64,000 bases of DNA, from assembly GCF_003096015.2 (NCBI RefSeq), contig NZ_CP029185.2:402501-466500 (forward strand), written 5' to 3'. Source of the stretch: Limnobaculum parvum (GTDB lineage: Bacteria > Pseudomonadota > Gammaproteobacteria > Enterobacterales > Enterobacteriaceae). The position numbers and the translations under genes were made by a program. The notes below the pieces were generated by a model. The model saw only the letters and a list, made by a program, of their open reading frames with translations, ran no database searches and had not been told where the DNA came from. Below are positions 53,615 through 62,701 of this stretch, one piece after another; position 1 is the stretch's first letter; every line of letters starts with the position of its first letter.

Positions 53615-55415
53615 TCGCCTGCTCCTTCTTTAATGCCTCTTCTTTAGCCTGGGCTTCCGCTTCGGCACCGTATACACGTTTAGCCGGTGCGAGGGTGGTA
53701 ATTTTCACGTCACTGTACTCAATGCGCGGGGTGGTGCTGTTCGGGCTGTAGAAGGCCAGTGAGTGTTTCAGGAAGTTCACGTCATCACGTTCGGTACAGC
53801 CGTCATCCAGACGCTGGTGTGCGCCACGGGATTCACGACGTAACAGCGCCGAGTGGGCCATACAGTCAGCCACATCCAGACCGTGACCCAACTCAATGGT
53901 ATACAGCAGGTCCGTGTTGAACACGCTGGAGCGGTCAGTAATGCTGACGCGCTTGAAGCGGTCTTTCAGTTCAGCAATTTTGTCGACGGTCTTTTGCATC
54001 AGCTCTTCGGTACGGTAGATACCGCACCCTTCTTCCATGCTCAGGCCCATCTCATCACGGATTTTCGACCAGTTCTCGGTGCCTTCTTGCTTAAGCAGGG
54101 CATGCAGACGGCCTTCGATATCCGCCACCTGTGCATCCAGTGCGCTGCTGTTAGCCGGTGCGGCCGATTTGGCACGTGCAATAGCATGTTCACCGGCCAC
54201 GCGACCAAACACCACCAGCTCCGCCAAGGAGTTAGAACCCAGACGGTTAGCGCCGTGCATCCCCACAGACGAACATTCGCCCACGGCAAACAGACCGGTC
54301 AGACGGGTTTCACACTGTTGGTTGGTTTCAATCCCGCCCATGGTGTAGTGCGCGGTAGGACGAACCGGAATAGGCTCTTTCACCGGGTCAACGCCGACAT
54401 AGGCTTTGGAGAGTTCGCAGATAAACGGCAGACGTTCAAGCAGCTTCTTCTCACCCAGATGACGCAAGTCCAGATAGACCACATCGCCGCGCGGAGAAGG
54501 AATGGTGCGACCGGCGCGCCATTCGTGCCAGAAGGCTTGGGAGACTTTGTCGCGGGGACCCAGCTCCATGTATTTGTTTTCCGGTTTGCCCAGCGGGGTC
54601 TCAGGACCCATGCCGTAATCTTGCAGGTAACGGTAGCCGTCTTTGTTGACCAGAATACCGCCTTCACCACGACAACCTTCGGTCATCAGGATACCGGAGC
54701 CGGGCAGGCCGGTTGGGTGATACTGAACGAACTCCATATCACGCAATGGCACGCCGTGACGGAATGCCATCCCCATACCGTCACCGGTGACGATACCGCC
54801 GTTGGTGTTGTAACGGTAAACGCGGCCTGCCCCACCGGTGGCCATCACCACGGCATTGGCCCGGATTTGAATCAGGGTCCCTTCCATCATGTTCATGGCG
54901 ACTAAACCACGGACATGACCTTCGTCAGAGAGCAGGTCGAGAACGAAATGCTCATCAAAGCGCTTGATGTTAGGGTACTTAAGGGAGGTCTGGAAAAGGG
55001 TGTGAAGCATGTGGAAGCCGGTTTTATCGGCGGCAAACCAAGTCCGTTCAACTTTCATGCCGCCGAAGCGACGGACGTTGATGGAGCCATCGTCTTTACG
55101 GCTCCAAGGGCAGCCCCACTGTTCCATCTGGACCATTTCGCGCGGGCTGTTTTCCACGAAGTACTGGACGACGTCTTGCTCACAAAGCCAGTCACCACCG
55201 GCGACGGTGTCATGGAAGTGAGATTCGAAGCTGTCTTCGGGCTTGATAACGGCAGCGGAGCCGCCTTCAGCGGCGACGGTGTGGCTGCGCATGGGGTAGA
55301 CTTTAGAAATCAGCGCAATGGTGCTGTTGGGGTTGGCTTCGGCAGCGGCAATAGCAGCACGAAGACCGCCGCCCCCTGCTCCGATGATAGCAATGTCTGC
55401 GTTAAAGGTTTGCAC
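53607..55415 (-). CDS. frdA: Fumarate reductase flavoprotein subunit
   Basis: Catalytic subunit of the anaerobic fumarate reductase, 602 residues from the GTG at 55415 (exactly E. coli), with GGAGG 6 bases upstream. An in-frame ATG at 55472 lacks support. The dinucleotide motif GAGGGGLRAA is at about 12-21, and the covalent FAD histidine is His45 in MRSHTVAAEGG. Active-site stretches HPTGLPGSGILMTEG and RPTAHYTMGG are intact. The frd genes look more GC-rich than their neighbours (three sampled 60-base lines gave 55-58 percent, against 47-53 percent in single lines of acs and rbsA). Confidence 0.97.
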   Translation of the reverse strand: MQTFNADIAIIGAGGGGLRAAIAAAEANPNSTIALISKVYPMRSHTVAAEGGSAAVIKPEDSFESHFHDTVAGGDWLCEQDVVQYFVENSPREMVQMEQWGCPWSRKDDGSINVRRFGGMKVERTWFAADKTGFHMLHTLFQTSLKYPNIKRFDEHFVLDLLSDEGHVRGLVAMNMMEGTLIQIRANAVVMATGGAGRVYRYNTNGGIVTGDGMGMAFRHGVPLRDMEFVQYHPTGLPGSGILMTEGCRGEGGILVNKDGYRYLQDYGMGPETPLGKPENKYMELGPRDKVSQAFWHEWRAGRTIPSPRGDVVYLDLRHLGEKKLLERLPFICELSKAYVGVDPVKEPIPVRPTAHYTMGGIETNQQCETRLTGLFAVGECSSVGMHGANRLGSNSLAELVVFGRVAGEHAIARAKSAAPANSSALDAQVADIEGRLHALLKQEGTENWSKIRDEMGLSMEEGCGIYRTEELMQKTVDKIAELKDRFKRVSITDRSSVFNTDLLYTIELGHGLDVADCMAHSALLRRESRGAHQRLDDGCTERDDVNFLKHSLAFYSPNSTTPRIEYSDVKITTLAPAKRVYGAEAEAQAKEEALKKEQANV

Positions 55416-55807
55416 TGCATTCCTCCAAATGTTCCAGTTTAAGAAAAAGTAAGTCTTATACCAGCCAGTCAAATCTATGGCGTTAGGAAAATCTGATGTT
55501 AACCTTTAGAACCACCGAAAATATTGGTGAATCCAGTATAGGACGTCTATTCTACCTAATATTGTGTAGATGAATATTGACGAGATCGATTTTTTTTATA
55601 GTTAGTCAGCATAATCCATTCATTTTTTTTGAAAATGGTTATATTAATGAAATGTGATCAATATATTAAATAAATGTATTTTCATATTATTCCATTCTGG
55701 AATAACCGAGTATTGTTACGGTTGAAATCAGAAAACTGTGGGTAAATTTGTCTGTCGGAAGAGATAAGGGTAGACTGCCGGACTAAATAAATTTTGGAGT
55801 AGAAAAA
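55416..55807. other. Divergent frdA/epmA intergenic region
   Basis: 392 AT-rich bases holding the frdA promoter and, towards the right, the epmA promoter and its Shine-Dalgarno sequence (ttggagtag). No gene or repeat is seen. Confidence 0.6.
55549..55590 (-). promoter_or_regulatory. frdA promoter with conserved FNR-region sequence
   Basis: On the minus strand ATCGATCTCGTCAA (55590-55577) matches, as I recall it, the FNR-bound sequence of the E. coli frdA promoter. A -10 element TAGAAT (55554-55549) follows after 22 bases, the same spacing as in E. coli (TATACT there). It lies about 135-175 bases upstream of the GTG start. Anaerobic activation by FNR is therefore expected. Confidence 0.75.
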
Positions 55808-56785
55808 ATGAGCGACCTGGCCAGTTGGCAGCCCAGCGCTTCTATCGCTAAATTATTAAAGCGTGCGAAAATTGTCGGTGAAATCAGACGTTTTTTCTTA
55901 GAGCGCGGCGTGTTGGAAGTGGAAACTCCGGCAATGAGTCAGGCAACGGTTACGGATATTCATCTGTTCCCTTTTCAGACTCGTTTTGTTGGGCCCGGTG
56001 CTGCGGATGGTATGACGCTGTTTTTAATGACCAGCCCTGAGTTTCATATGAAGCGTCTGCTGGCTGCGGGTAGCGGCCCTATCTATCAGATGGGTAAAAG
56101 CTTCCGTAATGAAGAGGCGGGTCGTTATCACAACCCTGAATTTACCATGTTGGAGTGGTATCGCCCACACTTTGATATGTACCGTCTGATGAACGAGGTG
56201 GATGATTTACTCCAACAGATTCTGGATTGTGAAGCCAGTGAAGTGGTTTCCTATCAACAGATCTTTATTCGTCATCTGGATATTGATCCACTTTCAGCGG
56301 ATAAGTCTCAGTTAAGGGCTGTTGCGGCTAAATTAGATATGGAAGAACTGGCTAGCCGGGAAGAGGATCGCGACACGTTGTTGCAGATGCTGTTTGCGTT
56401 TGGCGTTGAGCCGCATATCGGTCAAGAAAAACCCACTTTTGTTTATCACTTTCCGGCATCACAAGCGGCGTTGGCTGAAATTAGTTCCGAGGATCATCGC
56501 GTGGCGGAACGCTTCGAGGTCTATTATAAGGGTGTTGAGTTGGCAAACGGCTTTCGTGAGTTGACCGATGCTGGTGAGCAGCGCCAACGTTTTGAGCAGG
56601 AAAATCGCAAGCGTGAAGCTCGTGGGCTGCCGGTTCATCCCATTGATGAGAACTTTTTGGCTGCTTTGGCCTACGGTATGCCGGAGTGTGCTGGTGTGGC
56701 ATTGGGTGTCGATCGTTTGATTATGATTGCGCTTTCGGCTCGGTCGATTAGTGAGGTTATGGCGTTTCCGGTGGATAGAGCATAG
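55808..56785 (+). CDS. epmA: EF-P--lysine ligase EpmA
   Basis: A truncated class-II lysyl-tRNA-synthetase homologue of 325 residues (E. coli 325) that attaches (R)-beta-lysine to Lys34 of EF-P. Class-II motif 2 is seen as FRNEEAGRYHNPEFTMLEWY (about 98-117) and motif 3 as GVALGVDRLIMIAL (about 297-310). It has no tRNA anticodon-binding domain. Conserved neighbour of frdABCD in divergent orientation. In E. coli yjeM and other genes separate it from mscM; they are absent here. Confidence 0.96.
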   Translation: MSDLASWQPSASIAKLLKRAKIVGEIRRFFLERGVLEVETPAMSQATVTDIHLFPFQTRFVGPGAADGMTLFLMTSPEFHMKRLLAAGSGPIYQMGKSFRNEEAGRYHNPEFTMLEWYRPHFDMYRLMNEVDDLLQQILDCEASEVVSYQQIFIRHLDIDPLSADKSQLRAVAAKLDMEELASREEDRDTLLQMLFAFGVEPHIGQEKPTFVYHFPASQAALAEISSEDHRVAERFEVYYKGVELANGFRELTDAGEQRQRFEQENRKREARGLPVHPIDENFLAALAYGMPECAGVALGVDRLIMIALSARSISEVMAFPVDRA

Positions 56786-56892
56786 GTTGAGGTTTTTGAG
56801 AAGTTATTAAATTAGCTTCGGAGGATATTCCGGTCGTAATGGCTGAGTGCCTATATCAACTGGGTGTTCGGCCGGAAGGGCATCAGTACTTG

Positions 56893-57052
56893 GGGTCTGA
56901 GCGCATCGGGCTTAGTCCGCCTAGGGACAATTATGAAATACCTTGCGGTGTTTCACCCTTCGGGTCAGCGCTTGTGCTGTTCAAACAGGCTTTGCCTGTT
57001 TGTCGTTGGCTTACGCCAAGTCGACCCCAACGGCGGCCTCTCCCGATGATTG
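56893..57052 (-). repeat. Multi-hairpin dispersed repeat, copy R2 (inverted)
   Basis: Its reverse complement aligns with the R1 copy from the atcg(t)tgggagag edge through gacttggcgt(c/a)agccaacgac, the AACAGGC/GCCTGTT hairpin, AGC(GCT/ACA)AGCGCTG and GAAACACC-gcaa-GGTATTTC to the cgg(c)tagg edge. R1 and R2 bracket frdDCBA-epmA in opposite orientations, 5 kb apart. By eye about 75-80 percent of positions agree over 160 bases. Confidence 0.8.
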
Positions 57053-57068
57053 ACATTTGCTTGAATAG

Positions 57069-57093
57069 AAAAAGGCGCTTTAGGCGCCTTTTT
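57069..57093. terminator. Bidirectional epmA/mscM terminator
   Basis: Stem AAAAAGGCGC/GCGCCTTTTT with a 5-base loop, giving T tracts on both strands between convergent epmA and mscM. Confidence 0.9.
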
Positions 57094-57119
57094 GCTGTCT
57101 GGATCAAACCTGTACGAGG

Positions 57120-60100
57120 CTAGATTTCTCCGGTTTTAAACCGAGGTCTTAGGCCGGCGCGGGAGAGGGCGTCGGCGCGCATTTGGAGTGGTGGGAATGG
57201 CAGCGTTAGGTCGTGATCCGCATAGGCCTGAAGTATTAGCGAGTGCATTTCATGACGCAGCGGCATTCGCATGCCCATCTCGGCAGCAAATACCCGCAGT
57301 TCAAAGATTTGGATACCCTGTTGAATATCCACTAGGAAGGCATCTGGTGCGGGTGTTTCCAGTACGAACTGGCATTTATGTGCCGCGTTTTCCAGTAACT
57401 GTTTCACTAGGTTTGGATCGGTATCCGCCGTTGCTGGGATGGTTAGCACAATACGGGTAACGGAATCAGATAGCGACCAGTTTACAAACTGCTCGGTAAT
57501 AAATGCCTGATTTGGAACAATTATCTCTTTCCTGTCCCAGTCAACAATGGTGGTTGCCCGTGTGTTGATTTTGGTAATCGAACCGGTTAATTCACGTATC
57601 GTCACCGTGTCGCCAATGCGAATAGGTTTTTCAAACAGGATGATCAGGCCGGAGACAAAGTTAGCGAAGATCTGCTGTAAACCAAAGCCAAGCCCCACGC
57701 CAAGTGCCGCGACTAACCACTGTAGTTTGGACCAATCGACACCAATCATTGAGAAAGCCACCATGCCGCCAATTAGCATCAGAATATATTTGGTGATGGT
57801 CGTAATGGCATAACCGGTGCCAGGAGCCAGATCTAAATGCTGAAGGATTGCCAGCTCCAGCAGTGCCGGTAAGTTACGTACTAGCTGGGCGGTAACAATA
57901 AATACCAATATGGCAATCAGCACAGAACCTAAGGTAATTGCCTGAATGCTCTCCGTTCCTTGTACTGACGAGGTGACATCCCATAACCGGATATTTTCAA
58001 GGAAGGCGAATGCTGAATGAATTTCTGACCAGAGAATGATCAAAGAAACCAGCGCAATCATGGTCAGAATGGAACGTACTAATTGTAGCGATTGGGCGCT
58101 AATGGCATCCAGATCGACCACCACGGAATCATCGTTATCCAATAGTCCTTCTGAGCTGGTGGGAAGGCTCTCTTCTTCACCTTTAGCTCGCTGTGCCAGC
58201 CGTTCTGCACGCCGCTGTTTAGCGCGATCGAACTCTATGCGACGTCGTTGAATCAGCATCCAACGGCGGATGATATGGTAAATAACCAACAGACCGAACC
58301 AAATGGCGACTGAAGCTTCCAGTCGTAATAGCAGCGCTTGTGCGGTAGCTAAATAGCCAAAGCAGGCTGACAAGGCAGCGGCAATAGGGGCGCAAATCAG
58401 AAAGGTCCACAGTGCTTGATTAACCATATTATCACCGGAACCTTTACGATCGAGATAGAGCGGTATACCGGCTCGCTTCAGGTTGGTGGTCATCATGACT
58501 AACGCGCCACATAGCAGAAGAAAACAAATGCGGCCCAATGTGCCGGAGAACTCACGATCGTTAAAGTTATCAAAACTGATTGACGCAATAATCAACGGTA
58601 CGACCAGCCAAAGTGACAGGCGATAATAGCGCATCGCACGTGCGACTCGTGTTTGCGACCAGCGGAAGTGGGCGATAAATAGCCCTTGAGGTTGGGCAAA
58701 GCTGGCGCTGATCATAAATACCCACATCAGCGGTACAGTCGCGTTAACCCCTTCACCAATGGCTACGGCAATAGGATACTGCCAAGCATGTTGTAGGCCA
58801 TAAGCCAGCGCCCACCAGAGCACAGGCAGAGGAACCGCAACAATCACTGACCAAAATACGGTACGAATGGTTGATGAAAATTGGTCTTGGGTAACCTTAC
58901 CAATGCGTGATGCGACTCGTTCTAAAAATGCCTGATAGTGGCGACGGGAGCTAAAGCCAAAACCCACTAACATCAGTGCAGCCAAAATCAGCACAACGGA
59001 TTCTTTAGTAATTAGCATGGTGCCAAAGGCACCGCTAAGTTCGGAAAGGGTATCCAGCGATACTAACTTGTTCAGGTCCTGTAGAACTTGAATTGGGGTG
59101 CTCAAGTTGAGTGAATTAACGTCAGCTACCCAGAATAGATAGCGGTGAGATGCATCTTTTATTTCTACCAGTGCATCTATTAGCTGATTATTCGAAACTT
59201 TCAGCTTAGTTATTTCAAGGATTAATGAGTCATCACCGGCGAGTAATGATGACAGAAGCTCTTGCTGCATTTTGGCCTGCTGCTTTGCGAGTTCTTGTTG
59301 CGAAGCGGTGAGCGGTTGTCCGTCATCCTGTAGCAGGAGGTCCATATGGGTCAATTTGTCACGTTGTTCGTCCAGACTTAGACGCTGTACCCGAATTTCA
59401 GCCATTTCGCTATCCAATGGCTGAGGTTTTGGCATTTCTGGCAGGCGAGAAACCTGCATTCTCAAACTTTCACCTAATGCGGTAGACATTCCTAGCCATT
59501 GGGCTTGTTCACTAAGGGAGGTTAGCGCCTGACGAACCTGTAAAATTTTAGAGATTGTGGCCCGTTGTTCAGTGGAGATCTCATCCAGACGTACTGCCTG
59601 CCGGCTCAAGCGTTCAGACAGTTCCTGATTTTCCTGTAATAACTTACGAATAGAAAGCGGCAGATCGCCATGCTGTTCAGCCAACTGAGTGGTGTGCTCC
59701 AGCGTTTGCTTGGTTTCCAACTGGCGTCGAGTATTTAACTGATGATTTATGAGCTGCAACAGGCTGTCAGTTTTAGCCTGCTTTTTCTTCACCACTTCAA
59801 TTTGTAAGCGGGAAATTTCTTGTCGGTTGCTGGCGGATAGCTGTTCTAACTCCAGCTCATCGACTTTGGCTTTGTAGAAAGCTAGCTCGGCTTGAAATTG
59901 TAGTAACTTGGCCTGATTAAGCGGTGTATTTTGGTTATTTTGCTCTGGCAGGCGACGTTCAAGATCGCCAAGTGCTTTACGCGTCGATGCTTGTTGTAGC
60001 GGGAGTTGGGTTAGTGAATTGCTGATTTCACGTGCGCGATCCTGCTCTTGCTGAAGCTGACGGCTGAGTTCCAGCAGTTGGCTGTTGGTTTGAATTGACA

Positions 60101-60443
60101 GTTGTTCCAGTTCAGTCAACGTCAGATTTTCAGACGGTGGTTGTGCTTCACCATTGTCGGCTTCCAACTGAGAACGCAGATTTTTGGTGAGTTTAGGAAA
60201 CTCATCAATCGCGTTGCGGTATTGTTGACCGCGTGAAAGAGACTCGGAACGTTCAGTTACCCAATTCAGGGCATTTTGATAGGCGTCCTGAATCTCTTTC
60301 TGATTTTGCATGTCCTTATCGGCTTCGACCAGTTTTATTTCTTGCTTGATCTGTTCGGCATCAAGCTGTGGTGCAGCCTGAAGTGGAGCCAGATACAGCA
60401 GGCTTATTAACAGTGCTAATAATAAACGGGTCAGCTTCATCAT
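57120..60443 (-). CDS. mscM: Miniconductance mechanosensitive channel MscM
   Basis: A large MscS/MscK-type channel, 1107 residues as in E. coli YjeP. It has a signal peptide (about 1-23), a long periplasmic region rich in Gln/Leu coiled coils (about 24-470), about eleven membrane helices, and the C-terminal MscS core. The pore-lining helix region reads ALGVGLGFGLQQIFANFVSG near 880-900. It protects against hypo-osmotic shock. It lies 59 bases after psd and is probably cotranscribed with it, as in E. coli. Confidence 0.95.
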   Translation of the reverse strand: MMKLTRLLLALLISLLYLAPLQAAPQLDAEQIKQEIKLVEADKDMQNQKEIQDAYQNALNWVTERSESLSRGQQYRNAIDEFPKLTKNLRSQLEADNGEAQPPSENLTLTELEQLSIQTNSQLLELSRQLQQEQDRAREISNSLTQLPLQQASTRKALGDLERRLPEQNNQNTPLNQAKLLQFQAELAFYKAKVDELELEQLSASNRQEISRLQIEVVKKKQAKTDSLLQLINHQLNTRRQLETKQTLEHTTQLAEQHGDLPLSIRKLLQENQELSERLSRQAVRLDEISTEQRATISKILQVRQALTSLSEQAQWLGMSTALGESLRMQVSRLPEMPKPQPLDSEMAEIRVQRLSLDEQRDKLTHMDLLLQDDGQPLTASQQELAKQQAKMQQELLSSLLAGDDSLILEITKLKVSNNQLIDALVEIKDASHRYLFWVADVNSLNLSTPIQVLQDLNKLVSLDTLSELSGAFGTMLITKESVVLILAALMLVGFGFSSRRHYQAFLERVASRIGKVTQDQFSSTIRTVFWSVIVAVPLPVLWWALAYGLQHAWQYPIAVAIGEGVNATVPLMWVFMISASFAQPQGLFIAHFRWSQTRVARAMRYYRLSLWLVVPLIIASISFDNFNDREFSGTLGRICFLLLCGALVMMTTNLKRAGIPLYLDRKGSGDNMVNQALWTFLICAPIAAALSACFGYLATAQALLLRLEASVAIWFGLLVIYHIIRRWMLIQRRRIEFDRAKQRRAERLAQRAKGEEESLPTSSEGLLDNDDSVVVDLDAISAQSLQLVRSILTMIALVSLIILWSEIHSAFAFLENIRLWDVTSSVQGTESIQAITLGSVLIAILVFIVTAQLVRNLPALLELAILQHLDLAPGTGYAITTITKYILMLIGGMVAFSMIGVDWSKLQWLVAALGVGLGFGLQQIFANFVSGLIILFEKPIRIGDTVTIRELTGSITKINTRATTIVDWDRKEIIVPNQAFITEQFVNWSLSDSVTRIVLTIPATADTDPNLVKQLLENAAHKCQFVLETPAPDAFLVDIQQGIQIFELRVFAAEMGMRMPLRHEMHSLILQAYADHDLTLPFPPLQMRADALSRAGLRPRFKTGEI

Positions 60444-60502
60444 CTACTCAGCTATTGGTTAAGTTACAGTGGCTAGTGACGTTCACCTCTATTATTCACG
60501 GA

Positions 60503-61366
60503 TTATTCACGGGCTTCCGCAAATAACTCCCCCATTCGGGTTGGCGTTTTGCACTGCAATGCCGGTGAAAAGGTGATGCTGTTTTCAGCAAATAGGTTAA
60601 TAACCGTAGAGCCTAATTTAAATCGGCCCATTTCATCGCCTTTTTTCAGTATGACCGATCCTTCACCTTCAGTTGGATAAGTCCAGCGTTGCAGCACGCC
60701 CTGACGAGGCGGTGTAATGGTGCCGGCCCAAACGGTCTCAATACTGCCAACAATCGTGGCACCAACCAGAATTTGTACCATCGGGCCAAAATCTGTATCA
60801 AATAGACAAATGACCCGTTCGTTACGGGCAAACAGGTTAGGTACATTTTCTGCCGTTAGCGGATTTACCGAGAACAAATCGCCAGGAACATACAGCATTT
60901 CACGCAGCACGCCATTGCAGGGCATATGTACTCGGTGGTAGTCGCGAGGTGAAAGATAGATCGTGGCAAATTGACCATTGCGAAATTTTTCTACCATCGG
61001 CATGTTGCAGGCCAATAGGGCTTCTAGCGTGTAGTCATGGCCCTTGGCCTGAAGTAACTTACCTTCGGAGATAGGGCCTAACTGGCTGACTGCACCATCG
61101 GCAGGTAATGCCAGTTGATGTTCACCTTCAACAACAGGGCGCGCACCGTCTCGCAGTGGGCGAACGAAGAAATCATTAAATGTCGCATATGATTCAGGGT
61201 CTGGCTGTTGAGCTTCCTGCATATCGACACGGTAATATTTGGCAAACCCTTTTACCACCAGACGGGTCAGCCATCCAGCCTGCTTACTGGCTCCCCAACC
61301 CGCTAGTTGAGTAAGCCCCTGCTTGGGGAGTAAATATTGTAACTGTACTTTTATACGATCCAGCAC
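60503..61366 (-). CDS. psd: Phosphatidylserine decarboxylase proenzyme
   Basis: Makes phosphatidylethanolamine; inner-membrane pyruvoyl enzyme. From the GTG at 61366 (AGAGG 7 bases upstream) it has 287 residues; the longer frame to 61444 has no counterpart in E. coli Psd. Self-cleavage occurs within LGST (Gly252-Ser253), converting the serine to the pyruvoyl group. The catalytic HRVHMPCNG and VGSIETVWAG stretches are conserved. It is shorter than E. coli Psd (322) because the C-terminal acidic tail is missing. Confidence 0.95.
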   Translation of the reverse strand: MLDRIKVQLQYLLPKQGLTQLAGWGASKQAGWLTRLVVKGFAKYYRVDMQEAQQPDPESYATFNDFFVRPLRDGARPVVEGEHQLALPADGAVSQLGPISEGKLLQAKGHDYTLEALLACNMPMVEKFRNGQFATIYLSPRDYHRVHMPCNGVLREMLYVPGDLFSVNPLTAENVPNLFARNERVICLFDTDFGPMVQILVGATIVGSIETVWAGTITPPRQGVLQRWTYPTEGEGSVILKKGDEMGRFKLGSTVINLFAENSITFSPALQCKTPTRMGELFAEARE

Positions 61367-61567
61367 GGGGTATCCTCTTTGCGTTATCTGTCTGACTATT
61401 AAATCAAAGTTGCGCATTGTAGCGGGGCTGAAATATAAAGTCATTCACCTGTCGCATGCGGCTATTAATTGTTGTTCATCTTGATTATGACCATCGCCAA
61501 CTGGCAATGTTTCAGGCGATCAATTCCCAGATGCTACTAATAGGCTGATTCTGAGAATAATATGTCA

Positions 61568-62611
61568 TTAATCTTTGGTTTCTAATGTGTTTTTACGAAC
61601 TTTCACATCCGCCATACTATCCAGAATTCTCATATAGTTATCATAGCGTTCTTCGGCAATTTTTCCCTGTTCTACGGCTTGGCGAATAGCACAACCGGGA
61701 TCGTCAATATGCTTACAGTCGCGGAATTTGCAGTGGCCGAGATAGTCGCGAAATTCAATATATCCTTCTGTCACCTGCACGGGTTCGAGGTGCCAAAGCC
61801 CAAATTCACGCACGCCGGGTGAGTCAATAATGTCACCACCATCAGGCAGGTGATACAGACGAGATGCGGTAGTCGTATGTTGCCCAAGACCCGAGTTATC
61901 AGATACTTCACCCACATGAATATTGGCTTTGTCAATTGGCAGCAGCGCGTTTAGCAGGCTGGATTTCCCCACCCCAGACTGACCGGCAAAAATGCTAATG
62001 TGGTTATCGAGGTGAGACTTTAATTCAGCCATTCCTTCACCGGTATAGCTGGAAACCTGAAGTACGGTATAGCCGATATGCTGATAAATTTGCATGGTTT
62101 GATTAATAAACTCACGGCCCTCTTCATCCAGTAAGTCGACTTTATTCAACACAATGATCGGTTCAACGGACAGGGTTTCGCAAGCTACCAAGTAGCGATC
62201 GATAATATTCAGGGAAAGTTCAGGCAAGATTGCTGAAACAATAATAATTTGGTCGATATTGGCAGCGATGGGTTTAACGCCATCATAAAAATCAGGTCGA
62301 GTAAGTACCGAAATGCGCTCGTGTACCGCTTCTATAATACCTTTAGCCTGTGCAGTGACGGCCGCTCGCCATACCACACGATCGCCAGTGACCAGTGAGC
62401 CAATAGTACGGCGAATATTACAGCGGTGTAGGCTGGCATCCGGTGCTTCAACATCGGCGTGTTTACCAAAGCGGCTAATGACGATGCCTTCCTGAGACTC
62501 GCCAAACAGCGAATCGTCAGGCTCTGGTCTTTGATTCGTTGTCTGTAAACGTCGCTGATGGTTTTCAGCAACGCGCCGTTGTTGACCTTTAGACAGTTTA
62601 TTCTTACTCAC
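61568..62611 (-). CDS. rsgA: Ribosome small subunit-dependent GTPase RsgA
   Basis: A late 30S-maturation GTPase, 347 residues from the GTG at 62611 (E. coli 350), which starts SKNKLSKGQQRR and has AAGG 7 bases upstream; the longer frame to 62671 is unsupported. It shows the circularly permuted G motifs: G4 NKVD, then G1 GQSGVGKSS, then G3 DSPG. The N-terminal OB domain and the C-terminal zinc motif (CKFRDCKHIDDPGC) are present. Divergent from orn. Confidence 0.96.
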   Translation of the reverse strand: MSKNKLSKGQQRRVAENHQRRLQTTNQRPEPDDSLFGESQEGIVISRFGKHADVEAPDASLHRCNIRRTIGSLVTGDRVVWRAAVTAQAKGIIEAVHERISVLTRPDFYDGVKPIAANIDQIIIVSAILPELSLNIIDRYLVACETLSVEPIIVLNKVDLLDEEGREFINQTMQIYQHIGYTVLQVSSYTGEGMAELKSHLDNHISIFAGQSGVGKSSLLNALLPIDKANIHVGEVSDNSGLGQHTTTASRLYHLPDGGDIIDSPGVREFGLWHLEPVQVTEGYIEFRDYLGHCKFRDCKHIDDPGCAIRQAVEQGKIAEERYDNYMRILDSMADVKVRKNTLETKD

Positions 62612-62701
62612 AAAAATACCTTTTAGCAGCAGTGACAGTCGCCGGAAACGCGTCAAACGGCTATGATACACTGATGTTCAGTTAATCACGCAGGAAACAT
62701 C

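Larger units (their letters stand above)
56786..57119. other. epmA-mscM intergenic region
   Basis: No gene. It contains the inverted copy R2 of the multi-hairpin repeat (56893-57052) and a bidirectional terminator (57069-57093). Short frames reading through the repeat are spurious. Confidence 0.7.

Noticed and set aside
52883..55442. Long plus-strand frames (208, 350 and 175 codons) opposite frdB and frdA
   Set aside because: They are antisense shadows caused by the GC-rich codon use of the frd genes; the products are His/Thr/Gln-rich without domain character.
56839..57123. 94-codon plus-strand frame between epmA and mscM
   Set aside because: It reads through the R2 repeat and the terminator; the equivalent frame is not kept in R1.
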